A stretch of 44,589 nt of DNA from Candidatus Aenigmatarchaeota archaeon (lineage in GTDB: Archaea > Aenigmatarchaeota > Aenigmatarchaeia > QMZP01). Position numbers and translations under genes: made by a program. Positions 7,428 to 16,748 of the stretch are shown here, piece after piece; position 1 is the stretch's first letter, and each line of letters opens with the position of its first letter. The stretch is taken from positions 1 through 44,589 of the forward strand of contig DAOVCJ010000005.1 of the NCBI GenBank assembly GCA_030670085.1, read 5' to 3'. Under the pieces are notes generated by a model that worked only from the letters and a program-made list of their open reading frames with translations, was not told the DNA's origin and ran no database searches.

Positions 7428-9118
7428 TCAAATTCTTCCTCCCCAAGCATAAATTCAATTTTCTTGAATGGTATGTGTCTGAGCTTCTCTGAAACATACT
7501 TCTTGTTCATGTTCAGCAATCTATAGTATATGTTCTTATAACAGAATCTCCTTAGTCCTACCTTAGGAGGTTTTTTGGGTATTGTTTCTATAAAGGCTAT
7601 AATCGCTTCATGAAAGAGATCTTCCATTTCAATACTCGGAAACCCTCTTCCTAATGCACCCCAATACACTCTCTTTGCTATATTTCTTATAAAGTCCCTG
7701 TTACGCCTAATTAATACCTTCAGAATCTCAGGGTTTCTCTCTATCATATCCTTTCTTATCTTACCGCTCTTTGAATAAACCAAGCCCGCCTGTTCTGCTG
7801 CTTCCTCTATAGTTCCGAAATATTTCTGTGCAGCATACTCAAGTTTGATATCTTTAGTGCTAACCCCTGTCACAATGCCTTCAGAAAACATCCCATTCAT
7901 GACTTCAATTACAGTCTCCCCGTTTTTCCAGTCTATCCTCGAAATCCACTCAGAACTATCGATTCCTATCTCCTCAAGAAAATCATACCAGCTATCATAT
8001 CTTCTGATGACAGCCCTATGATATTTTTTATTTTTTGGATCATTCTGAATATCAATTGCTCTAAGACTTGTTCCATCCTCATATAATTCAAGTACCTTTC
8101 TTTTTAATCCTTCTCCTGTGTATTTTCCCTTTAGTCTTATCTCATTGTAATCAAAACCAGCTTTATTAACCGCCTCTTCCCACCCGCCATCAAACTTCAC
8201 GCATGCCTGATAGAAAACAGTTCTTACAGAAATGTCATCATATTCAGTGATAGAAGTAATATCCAAAGGCACATCCATATTATGGAGCCTTTTTATTTCA
8301 CTGATTACTTCTTTCTTGCTTAATGACCTTGAGATCTTTCTAATTTCATCATAATCAAGACCAGTATATTCAATTGCTTTCTCCCATGAACCAAGATGAT
8401 TACACCCTGCTCTGTACAGATAATTGTAGTTATCCATTACATAACTTGTATTAAGTGGTTCTCCTCTTTCATGGAGTTTTAATATTTCCCCCTTTACTTT
8501 CTCTTTATCCCATTCCCTCTCTCTTATCTTGAATTTACTATAATCTATACCAGCGGTCTCTACAGCCTCTTCCCAACCACCATCGAATTTTCTATCTGAA
8601 ACATAAACCAATCTTCTCAGTTTCTTCTTTCTCTTATCTTTCAGTATAACGCTTGGGTTAAGGTCCTCCCCTTTAAGATGATAAGAAATTATACCTTTGA
8701 TTATCTCAGTTACGGTGTAGGGCTTTCTGGTTTTTCTTATTTTTTTGGGACTCAGTCCTATGCTTCTTAAAGCAGAGTCCCATGATCTGAAATACGTTAT
8801 GACAGCCTTGTATAAAGGAGTGTCATCATCCTTTACTGCAGCAGTGTTCATAGGCAAGCCGCTCTCAGACCTTTCTTTAAGATATTCTTTAGCCTTATTT
8901 TTATTCCATCTCCTTTGTATTACAATATCATCTACGTTTAATCCAGCATCATTCAAAGTGTTTTCCCAGAAGAATCGGCCCTCATAAAAATTCTTGGCTG
9001 CCTCATAAATAAATCTGTGTTCAGGATTATTCTGCAAACTATATGAATTTAATCTGACTCCTTCCTTATGTAATTTTCTGAGTGTTGTGTGAAGTTCATC
9101 CTTGTTTTTAATTACCAT
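7424..9118 (-). CDS. Tandem homing-endonuclease-associated-type repeat protein with C-terminal sigma-70 region 2-like domain
   Basis: About seven ~65-aa repeats (e.g. KVKGEILKLHERGEPLNTSYVMDNYNYLYRAGCNHLGSWEKAIEYTGLDYDEI) followed by LIRRNRDFIRNIAKRVYWGALGRGFPSIEMEDLFHEAIIAFIETIPKKPPKVGLRRFCYKNIYYRLLNMNKKYVSE. Confidence 0.75.
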   Translation of the reverse strand: MVIKNKDELHTTLRKLHKEGVRLNSYSLQNNPEHRFIYEAAKNFYEGRFFWENTLNDAGLNVDDIVIQRRWNKNKAKEYLKERSESGLPMNTAAVKDDDTPLYKAVITYFRSWDSALRSIGLSPKKIRKTRKPYTVTEIIKGIISYHLKGEDLNPSVILKDKRKKKLRRLVYVSDRKFDGGWEEAVETAGIDYSKFKIREREWDKEKVKGEILKLHERGEPLNTSYVMDNYNYLYRAGCNHLGSWEKAIEYTGLDYDEIRKISRSLSKKEVISEIKRLHNMDVPLDITSITEYDDISVRTVFYQACVKFDGGWEEAVNKAGFDYNEIRLKGKYTGEGLKRKVLELYEDGTSLRAIDIQNDPKNKKYHRAVIRRYDSWYDFLEEIGIDSSEWISRIDWKNGETVIEVMNGMFSEGIVTGVSTKDIKLEYAAQKYFGTIEEAAEQAGLVYSKSGKIRKDMIERNPEILKVLIRRNRDFIRNIAKRVYWGALGRGFPSIEMEDLFHEAIIAFIETIPKKPPKVGLRRFCYKNIYYRLLNMNKKYVSEKLRHIPFKKIEFMLGEEEFD

Positions 9119-9207
9119 ACTCTCTTAGAAAGAAATAAAATCAAAACTTTATAAATTCAAAATTTCTTGGTGATTGCAAATATAAAATTTAATCTGAAGT
9201 AATTAAC

Positions 9208-9564
9208 ATGGAAAAGAGATCCATACTGGTACTTGAAGGGGATGACACACTAAGGAAGCAAATTCTCAAGGAATTACTGGATTATGGCTATGATGCTCTG
9301 GCAACATTCCGATACAGGGGTGAAGTGGCAGAAAAGTTTGATGTTGTTTGTCTGGGTTCGGTTGAGTATGAAGAGGGTATAGCGAATCTTTGCAAGAAGA
9401 TAAAAAGCAAGGGAACCGGTTTGTTGCTAATGACAGATGATCCATATCTTGGCGGGGAACTCCTGGAGATGGAGTTGGTGGACGGCTATGCAAACAAGGA
9501 TTTAGATAATATCAAAGAAGCGCTCAAGATATATTTTGACCACGTCCACCCTATTTCTCGATGA
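9208..9564 (+). CDS. Receiver-like (degenerate CheY-fold) protein
   Basis: SILVLEGDDTLRKQILKELLDYGYDALATF...FDVVCLGS...GLLLMTDDP; receiver-like periodicity but no Asp at the expected phospho-site. Confidence 0.5.
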   Translation: MEKRSILVLEGDDTLRKQILKELLDYGYDALATFRYRGEVAEKFDVVCLGSVEYEEGIANLCKKIKSKGTGLLLMTDDPYLGGELLEMELVDGYANKDLDNIKEALKIYFDHVHPISR

Positions 9565-9868
9565 TCCCCAAACGCTGACAAGTCTCTAGGATAGCCCAGG
9601 CGTAAACCACAGCCTCGAACGCGTTTATGAAATCCCTCTTGTCCAGGAAATGCCTGCAGTCGCTTATGTACGCATTTATGTTCTCAATCACAGAATCAAT
9701 CTTTTCTTTTTCTACGTTCCCGATGATCTTTATGTTCTTGACTTCCTCCTCAATCCTATCAAGCCATTTCTTTGTTTCACTCTCAAGTTTGCTCTCAACA
9801 TCTCCGGACATTTTCCCAGGCATATTATATATACATATTAACAGATTAAGAAGATATGTTGCTGGCAA
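9551..9868 (-). CDS. DUF357-family protein
   Basis: YISDCRHFLDKRDFINAFEAVVYAWAILET pattern characteristic of archaeal DUF357. Confidence 0.8.
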   Translation of the reverse strand: MPATYLLNLLICIYNMPGKMSGDVESKLESETKKWLDRIEEEVKNIKIIGNVEKEKIDSVIENINAYISDCRHFLDKRDFINAFEAVVYAWAILETCQRLGIIEK

Positions 9869-9900
9869 AGAATTAAAAACTTCTTTACTAATAACTTATC

Positions 9901-12216
9901 ATGACACAGACAGAGCCTACTTATGTGATAAAGCTTGAGGATGTTGAAAAAGATAACCCAAATGTAGGTTCGAAAGCGATTTCCCTTTCCGAGCTTCTTA
10001 AGTCAAATTTCTCTGTTCCGCCCGGCTTTGTCCTGACAGGACAGGCCCTTGAAAAATTCGCAAAGGCTAACAAGCTCGAGAGCAGGATTGCCAACCTTGT
10101 GAAGGATCTCAATCCAGAGGACTTCCAGTCCCTAAGGGAGGTCTCTGAAAAGATTCAGGCTATCATAACGAATTCCAATGTCCCGGACTACCTTGAGAGA
10201 GAGATAAGGGACGCCTATGAGGAGCTAAGCGTGGGGAAGGAAGCGAAGGAGCTTGGCGGCGCTGCCCTTGACCTTATAAGAGCAGGGAGGGGGGAGGCAT
10301 GGCTGGCTGTAAGGACCTCACTGATAGGGGAATTCATGGAGCAGGGAAAATCAGTCCTGAATGTGAGGGGAGGGAAAAAGCTCTCTGACGCGGTAAAGCA
10401 GTGCTGGGCTTCCCTTTTTACACCAAGGGCAATGCTTCACAGGAGGGAGAAAAGAATCGAGGGATTCCCGTCTACGGGATTGGTTATACAGAAGATGGTT
10501 GATTCTGAGAAATCCGGAACCATTTTCACATACCAGCCAGAGACCCAGGACAGATCAAAGATTGTTGTTGAAGGCATACCGGGACTTGGAGAGGCCATGC
10601 TTGAACTGGTCACCCCGGATGAATATACTCTTGACAAGGAAACAGGAGAGATCCTGGACAGGAAGATCAGGAGAAAACTATGGATGCTGAAAAGGGACCC
10701 CTTGTCCGGAGAAACCGTAAGGGAGTCTGTCTCAAGGAGGGATATGGAGCTCGATGTTTTAAACGAGAAGGAACTGATAAAGCTCTGGGAACTTGCCCTC
10801 AAGGTTGAGAGGCAGGACGGGGCAAGGGTGATTGAGTGGTGTATGGAAAGGGGAAGGATTTTCCTTCTGCACTCCCACCCAATAAAGGGGTTCCCCATGC
10901 CAGCCGAGGAGCACGCTTTGGAGGGAAAACCACTCACAGGGGGTGTTGGAATCTACCCGGGTTTTGCAAAGGGAAACGCAAAGATCGTTTTTGGACAGTC
11001 AGACCTAAGCAAAATAAATGATGGGGACATTCTGGTTACCATGATGACCTCTGATGTAATGATACCTGCCTTCAAAAAGATATCAGGTATAGTAACGGAT
11101 TCCGGAGGGAGAACCTGCCATGCTGCAAGGCTTGCAAGGGAACTCGGGATCCCGTGCATAGTTGGAGCAGAAACAGCAACAACCCTTTTAAAGGATAACC
11201 AGGTTATTGGGATTGACGGCATTAATGGCAGGGTTTATTTCAAGGAACCCGAACCCCTTGAATCCCGAATACCGGGTATGTATGAACCAGAAGCGTACGA
11301 AGAACCCCTAAGACCAGACCTGCCTACGGAAACGAAGGATTTCACAGCAACCCAGGTGAAGGTCAACCTAACCCTGCCTGACATGGCAGAGAAAGCAAGG
11401 GAATCAGATGGTGTGGGACTCCTCAGGGCAGAACACCTCCTTTCAGAATCCGGCAGGCATCCCATATACCTGGCAAAAAACAACCCAGATACGTTTTCTG
11501 AAATGCTTTACAACCCCCTTGAGAGAATAGCAAGAATACTCTATCCCAAGCCGGTTTTCTACAGAAGCCTCGATGTCAGGACAGATGAGTTCAGTGAACT
11601 TGAGGGTGGTGAGGAAGAAACGAAAGAAAGCAATCCCATGCTGGGTTGGCATGGAATAAGGAGGAGCCTTGATGAGCCTGAGATGTTCAGGATGGAAATC
11701 GGGGTTTTGAGGAGACTCCACCAGAACGGAATGAACAATGTAATGCTTGTTCTGCCTTTCATCTCAAGTGTTGAGGAGCTCAGGAGGGCGAAAAGCTTTC
11801 TGGATTTCCCCATAAAGACAGGGATAATGATAGAGACCCCTGCCGCTGCCCTGAATATAGAGAATTTCTGCAAGGAGGGAATAGACTTCGTCTCCGTAGG
11901 GAGTGATGACCTTACACAACTCGTTCTGGGAATAGACAGGGACAACCCGAGCGTTTCCAAACTCTATACAGAGCTGAACCCTGCCATGATAAACCTGATA
12001 AAGCATATCGTTCGCGTATGCAAGCAGCACAGAGTAAGGGTCTCAGTTTGCGGTGAGGTCGGGAGTGATCCAAGGTCAGTTGAAAACCTGGTGGAACTGG
12101 GTGTTGATTCCATAACATCAGACCTAGACACATTAGAGCAGATAAAGGAGACCGTTGCAAGGACAGAGAGGAGACTGCTTCTGGACAACGTGAGGAAGAA
12201 GCAGGATGCGAGCTAA
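9901..12216 (+). CDS. ppsA: Phosphoenolpyruvate synthase (pyruvate, water dikinase)
   Basis: NVGSKAISLSELLKSNFSVPPGFVLT N-terminus, swivelling His motif GGRTCHAARLARELGIPCIVG, C-terminal SVGSDDLTQLVLGIDRDN...SVCGEVGSDP. Confidence 0.95.
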   Translation: MTQTEPTYVIKLEDVEKDNPNVGSKAISLSELLKSNFSVPPGFVLTGQALEKFAKANKLESRIANLVKDLNPEDFQSLREVSEKIQAIITNSNVPDYLEREIRDAYEELSVGKEAKELGGAALDLIRAGRGEAWLAVRTSLIGEFMEQGKSVLNVRGGKKLSDAVKQCWASLFTPRAMLHRREKRIEGFPSTGLVIQKMVDSEKSGTIFTYQPETQDRSKIVVEGIPGLGEAMLELVTPDEYTLDKETGEILDRKIRRKLWMLKRDPLSGETVRESVSRRDMELDVLNEKELIKLWELALKVERQDGARVIEWCMERGRIFLLHSHPIKGFPMPAEEHALEGKPLTGGVGIYPGFAKGNAKIVFGQSDLSKINDGDILVTMMTSDVMIPAFKKISGIVTDSGGRTCHAARLARELGIPCIVGAETATTLLKDNQVIGIDGINGRVYFKEPEPLESRIPGMYEPEAYEEPLRPDLPTETKDFTATQVKVNLTLPDMAEKARESDGVGLLRAEHLLSESGRHPIYLAKNNPDTFSEMLYNPLERIARILYPKPVFYRSLDVRTDEFSELEGGEEETKESNPMLGWHGIRRSLDEPEMFRMEIGVLRRLHQNGMNNVMLVLPFISSVEELRRAKSFLDFPIKTGIMIETPAAALNIENFCKEGIDFVSVGSDDLTQLVLGIDRDNPSVSKLYTELNPAMINLIKHIVRVCKQHRVRVSVCGEVGSDPRSVENLVELGVDSITSDLDTLEQIKETVARTERRLLLDNVRKKQDAS

Positions 12217-12425
12217 TCTTCTATCAAATCTAGATATTGTAACTCCTCGAAAGTTAAGTACTCCGATCCCCTTTTAGTTTCATTAAAAAAACAGTAGGTA
12301 TATTTAGTATGGATTGACCTGTCTATATAACCATTCTTGTAAACGTTTCCGTTTCCCCTGTGTTTAAACTTATGTTTCAGTGCTTCGCTTACAGACCCCT
12401 CAATCAGATTCATGGCAGTTGTCAT
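12213..12425 (-). CDS. Hypothetical protein
   Basis: 70 aa ORF in intergenic region convergent with ppsA. Confidence 0.4.
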   Translation of the reverse strand: MTTAMNLIEGSVSEALKHKFKHRGNGNVYKNGYIDRSIHTKYTYCFFNETKRGSEYLTFEELQYLDLIED

Positions 12426-12497
12426 AATTTACCTTATGGACAAAAATTTTATAAGCCTTTGTCTACCATTTATGTAACTACTTGAGAGTGTATAAAA

Positions 12498-12518
12498 CCG
12501 AAAAGTTTATAAATGTAT
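12498..12518 (+). promoter_or_regulatory. BRE/TATA promoter for the 12535 gene
   Basis: ACCGAAAAGTTTATAAATG: purine BRE followed by TTTATAAA about 25 nt before the ATG. Confidence 0.7.
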
Positions 12519-12534
12519 ACACCATAGAAAGATT

Positions 12535-14247
12535 ATGGATTATAGAAATGGATTCCTGATTTCAGCAGTGGTTTTCTCATTCCTAGCTCTGCTTATATCC
12601 ACCCCAACATTCGCATTTACATGCGGTGTTAATGTTTACGGGCTGAATGTTGAGGGTGACGAGATAGTCGGTTACGTCCAGAACTCAGGAACCGGTCTGG
12701 AGCTGATAAGCTATGGTTTCTATGTGAATGATGAAGCAGTAAGGACAGGGAGCTTTGAACTGAGAGCGTCCCAGACAAGAAAGGTTGAACATACATACAG
12801 CTTTGGTTATGGTGAGTATAACATCGAGCTGAGGGCAGAGGCAGGGTGTAACGCGAACGACAGTGAGACAATAGTTCACAACATCCTTGAGCCCTACATG
12901 TGCCAGAATCCGTATGGGTTTGAGGGCCAGGACTACTGTGATTACACGAACACGAGATACATGGTATGCCAGGATGGAGAATGGGTCGTGGTGGATGTTA
13001 ACGAGGGCGAATATTGCTACAACTGCAATGCATGCGGTGACGGTTTGTGTAACTGTGGAGAGACAGCCAGTACATGCTGGACTGACTGCAGGAATATATG
13101 CACCCCTGAATACCTGGACACGTACAGGTGCAATGGTGACTGGAGGCAGAGGCTTTACAGGGACTCTGACTGCGAGTATGAATGGAGAGACTGGGAGTTG
13201 TGTTCGGGGGATTGTGTTGATGGTTACTGTGTTGACGGATATTATGACTGCACACCCGGATGGAAGTGTAAGGATTCCTATCACAGGGCATACCAGAACT
13301 CTGATTGCTCATGGAGTTCTATAACATACTGTTTCAACAGGTGTGAAGATGGTTATTGTAGAGGAGAATACGGAACCTGCGGTGTTTCGCTTGAGGAGTT
13401 TGATTATATAACCCAGGTTTCTGAGGGTTCCCCTGCATGGGTAAAGGTAAAGGTCAAGAACACCGGAACCCGCAAGGAAACCATAAGGGTGAAGCTTTAC
13501 ATAGACAGTTCATACTGGGCATCAGAAAAGGTGGAGCTCTACTCAGGATCCAAGATCACGAAATCCTTTAACTTCTACCTGCTTGAGGGGAGCCACAATG
13601 TCAGGGTAGAGGCAGTGGCAGAGTGCGGATCCACTGATGCGAGGACTGTTACCATAAATGTCCAGGGATCAGGTACACAGCCACCCCAGGCATGCAATTA
13701 CAACGGCGTGTGCGAGTATGGGGAATCCTACCAGACATGCCCGCATGATTGCTCGGAGCCAGAACCAGTCCCAACCTACACAACCTCTGTTGATGTTCAC
13801 CCAACCTCACTGGATATAGAGAACTTCGCAACAGGGATTGTCAGCATAGACATAACCTCTGCTAAGGGTCAGACCTTCACCATAGATGTTTCTAGCGTTT
13901 CGAAGGAATGGCTTTCTTATCCGAGTTCCCTTGAGGTGGATGTAGGGGACAAGAGGGTTTACCTGTACATAACACCTGAAGAACCCGGAACATATACACT
14001 TGAACTGTCAGTAAAGGCAGAATACGAAGGAAAGGAGTTCACAGAAACAGTGGAGTTTTACGTCTCCCCAGTCCAGGAGGTAGGATCCGGAATGACAGGA
14101 TTCTTAACCGCGGCATCAGCAAACCTAGCTGCAGTGATCATAGGCATAGTAATAGTAATTGCAATTCTGCTCTACATCGGTTTCAAGAGGATAAGGCCTG
14201 AAGAAGAGTTATCTGAGATTGAACCGGCTGAACCGAAAACTTTTTAA
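12535..14247 (+). CDS. Secreted, C-terminally anchored Cys-rich surface protein with CARDB-like domains
   Basis: N-terminal signal, CGDGLCNCGETASTC.. and CNYNGVCEYGESYQTCPHDC motifs, C-terminal TM helix AAVIIGIVIVIAILLYIGFKRIR. Confidence 0.85.
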   Translation: MDYRNGFLISAVVFSFLALLISTPTFAFTCGVNVYGLNVEGDEIVGYVQNSGTGLELISYGFYVNDEAVRTGSFELRASQTRKVEHTYSFGYGEYNIELRAEAGCNANDSETIVHNILEPYMCQNPYGFEGQDYCDYTNTRYMVCQDGEWVVVDVNEGEYCYNCNACGDGLCNCGETASTCWTDCRNICTPEYLDTYRCNGDWRQRLYRDSDCEYEWRDWELCSGDCVDGYCVDGYYDCTPGWKCKDSYHRAYQNSDCSWSSITYCFNRCEDGYCRGEYGTCGVSLEEFDYITQVSEGSPAWVKVKVKNTGTRKETIRVKLYIDSSYWASEKVELYSGSKITKSFNFYLLEGSHNVRVEAVAECGSTDARTVTINVQGSGTQPPQACNYNGVCEYGESYQTCPHDCSEPEPVPTYTTSVDVHPTSLDIENFATGIVSIDITSAKGQTFTIDVSSVSKEWLSYPSSLEVDVGDKRVYLYITPEEPGTYTLELSVKAEYEGKEFTETVEFYVSPVQEVGSGMTGFLTAASANLAAVIIGIVIVIAILLYIGFKRIRPEEELSEIEPAEPKTF

Positions 14248-14258
14248 ACCTTTCGGTT
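14231..14258 (+). terminator. Perfect 8-bp inverted repeat overlapping the stop codon of 12535..14247
   Basis: AACCGAAA-ACTTTTTAAACC-TTTCGGTT followed by TT. Confidence 0.4.
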
Positions 14259-14292
14259 TTGCGCATAGACTTAAAAGATTTAGTCACCATTA

Positions 14293-16401
14293 ATGATTAT
14301 GAATAACAAAACACTTTTAGTATTTAGTACATTTCTGGCAGCCCTCGTTTTTGTTCAGGGTGCAATGGCCGCAGGTTTTGAGCTGACGGTTTTCCCTGAT
14401 GAGGTCTCTGTCTGCCCTTGCTCAGCCATAACACCGCAGCACGTTTCGGTTTCTGTTAAAAACCTTAGGGGTTCCACTGACAGTTATACATTCACGCTAA
14501 CAGTCCCGGCTGGCTGGAATTCGCAGATACAGGAAGATATAACCCTTGCTTCCGGGGAGGAGGGAAACCTTGACCTCTTCCTTATCAATGTGGGATGCAC
14601 TGTCCCACCGGGAACTTACCCTGCAACAGTCACTGCAAAATCCGCCACCACTGGTGAAGAAATATCCAAGACCCTGAGCATAGAGGTTCTTCTTTGCAGG
14701 GGTGCTGAACTGAGCGTGGTGGAAGATCACAAGGAGGTCTGTTTTGAGGAGGCATTCCCTGTCACGTATGACATGGTGATAAAGAACCTGGGCAAATTCG
14801 AGGAGATATTCCAGTTGTCCTCCTCGGTTAACTGGGCTGGTTTTTCAGAGGCAGAATTGACTCTGAAAGCAGGGGAAAACAAATCCTTCAGTGTGGTTCT
14901 GAACCCCGAGGGTTTGACAACGGGTCTTCACACCGTTTCAATATATGCAAAATCCACTAATCCCAGTTCCCCGCTTTACTATACACCTGTTTCAGAGACA
15001 CTTGAACTGGATGTGAAGGATTGCTATGATTTCACTGTTGATATTCAACCAGGTGAGAACACCGTTTGCTTTGGAAAATCTGTTGACTACACCCTTATGA
15101 TTGAAAACACTGGTTTGAATGAGGATTCCTATTCCATATACACCCCGGAGTGGGTAACCAGCGAGAAGACAGGGGCCAGCCTTGGTCCTGGACAGAAAAC
15201 CAGCGTGAAGGTAACGGCAACACCCGGAATCCTAGGATCTCAGGATTTCAGCGTCACTGTCACGTCTTCAAAAGAACCCGGCCTGAGCAAAAAGGCTTCT
15301 TCTGTCATAGTCTCACAGGAGTGCAGGAGCGTTGCAGTCATAGTTTCACCAACAGAGTACACAGTATGCGGCGACATGCCTCCGGTGAGTTTTGATGTTT
15401 CTGTCAAAAACACAGGAACAGTTGAAAGCACATACCAGTTGACCCCGGGCCTGGGAACCCTGGGAACCACCACCATGACCCTTAACCCGGGCGAGATACA
15501 AACAACCATGCTGGAGGTTGATATCACGGGATTGGAGGGTGAAGTAACCATAACAATCTCAGCCGCGGATGGTGAGATATACGATGATGCAGAGATAAGT
15601 CTCATTGTGGAGAACTGCTACTCTGCAAACCTGACCATAGAACCAGACATGCAGGCTGTTTGTCCTTATGATTCTGTTAAGTACACTGTAACACTGGTAA
15701 ACACAGGCAAGCTCCCAGACAACTACACCCTCAGGTACGGGGATGTAACAGAAATCCTTGAGCTGAACTCAAGCGAGTTACAGAGCTTCGAACTGACCTT
15801 CCTTGTCCCGTTTGAAGAGTCAGGGGTTTACGTGGTTTCAGCCTTTGCAGACTCTGACCACATCTCACTCATACAGACAGCTGCCCTGAATGTAAAATCA
15901 ATGGATAGCTGCTACAATGCTGAACTTAAGGTGGAGACTACAAAGAAGATAAAACCATGCACGCTCGATGAATGTGAGGCCATCACTCTTCCGGTAGAGA
16001 TAAGCAACACAGGGGAGAAACCCGCTTCCTACATTGTTTCCCTTGAGGGTCCGGACTGGGTTTATATGGAACCCACAGGCTTTGACCTGGGATCAGGAGA
16101 ATCTGGTATTGCATATCTATACCTCTCACCGAACTTCGGGGTAGAGGAGGACACCTACACCGTAACCATCAAGGCAGAATCCGAACGCGTGGAATTGGTG
16201 GAGGTTATGGACATTGTTGTTACAGAGAACATCACAGCTGAGGAACCGGACATTAGCCTGAACATCTCAGTCGGTGGGAACATCACAGGAGCGATAGTTG
16301 GTGGTGAGAGGCCACTCTGGAAAACCGTTGTGGTGGCAATAATAGCAATAATAATAATTGTAATCCTTGCCGCGAGATTCATTCTGCTTGTGAAGAAGTA
16401 A
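14293..16401 (+). CDS. Secreted, C-terminally anchored surface protein with ~5-6 Ig-like (NEW3-like) repeats
   Basis: Signal peptide; repeats of CxxxxVxYxxxVxNTGxxxxxYxL...LxPGE..; C-terminal TM helix TVVVAIIAIIIIVILAARFILLVKK. Confidence 0.88.
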   Translation: MIMNNKTLLVFSTFLAALVFVQGAMAAGFELTVFPDEVSVCPCSAITPQHVSVSVKNLRGSTDSYTFTLTVPAGWNSQIQEDITLASGEEGNLDLFLINVGCTVPPGTYPATVTAKSATTGEEISKTLSIEVLLCRGAELSVVEDHKEVCFEEAFPVTYDMVIKNLGKFEEIFQLSSSVNWAGFSEAELTLKAGENKSFSVVLNPEGLTTGLHTVSIYAKSTNPSSPLYYTPVSETLELDVKDCYDFTVDIQPGENTVCFGKSVDYTLMIENTGLNEDSYSIYTPEWVTSEKTGASLGPGQKTSVKVTATPGILGSQDFSVTVTSSKEPGLSKKASSVIVSQECRSVAVIVSPTEYTVCGDMPPVSFDVSVKNTGTVESTYQLTPGLGTLGTTTMTLNPGEIQTTMLEVDITGLEGEVTITISAADGEIYDDAEISLIVENCYSANLTIEPDMQAVCPYDSVKYTVTLVNTGKLPDNYTLRYGDVTEILELNSSELQSFELTFLVPFEESGVYVVSAFADSDHISLIQTAALNVKSMDSCYNAELKVETTKKIKPCTLDECEAITLPVEISNTGEKPASYIVSLEGPDWVYMEPTGFDLGSGESGIAYLYLSPNFGVEEDTYTVTIKAESERVELVEVMDIVVTENITAEEPDISLNISVGGNITGAIVGGERPLWKTVVVAIIAIIIIVILAARFILLVKK

Positions 16402-16429
16402 AACTCTCTAGGAGACTTAAACTTATATT

Positions 16430-16744
16430 CTACTTCAGTTTCACAGCGGTTCCATAGGCCAGAAGCTCTGCTGCTCCTCCCATCACCATTGATGTTGAGA
16501 ACCTAACATTTATTATCCCATCCGCACCGAGTTTTTCCGCGTCCTCTACCATTCTACGAACGGATTCCTCCCTTGACTCTGCCATCATTTCTGTATACTC
16601 CTTTATCTCACCACCAACGATATTCCTCAGGCCTGCAACGATGTCCTTTCCTATGTGCTTTGCCCTTATGGTGTTTCCCTTGACCATTCCAAGGGTCTTG
16701 GCAACCTTCTTGCCCTCTATGTGATCCGAAGTCACAACCATCAT
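16430..16744 (-). CDS. YbjQ/UPF0145-family heavy-metal-binding-domain protein
   Basis: MMVVTSDHIEGKKVAKTLGMVKGNTIRAKHIGKD...EMMAESREESVRRMVEDAEKLGADGIINVRF. Confidence 0.95.
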   Translation of the reverse strand: MMVVTSDHIEGKKVAKTLGMVKGNTIRAKHIGKDIVAGLRNIVGGEIKEYTEMMAESREESVRRMVEDAEKLGADGIINVRFSTSMVMGGAAELLAYGTAVKLK

Positions 16745-16748
16745 ATAC

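Noticed and set aside
7424-9118. Active homing endonuclease or intein
   Set aside because: No LAGLIDADG, HNH or GIY-YIG catalytic motif, no host gene interruption; only associated-type repeats
12685-13324. ORFs 12685..13284 (-) and 12887..13324 (+) overlapping the surface protein
   Set aside because: Out-of-frame shadows of a strongly supported Cys-rich CDS
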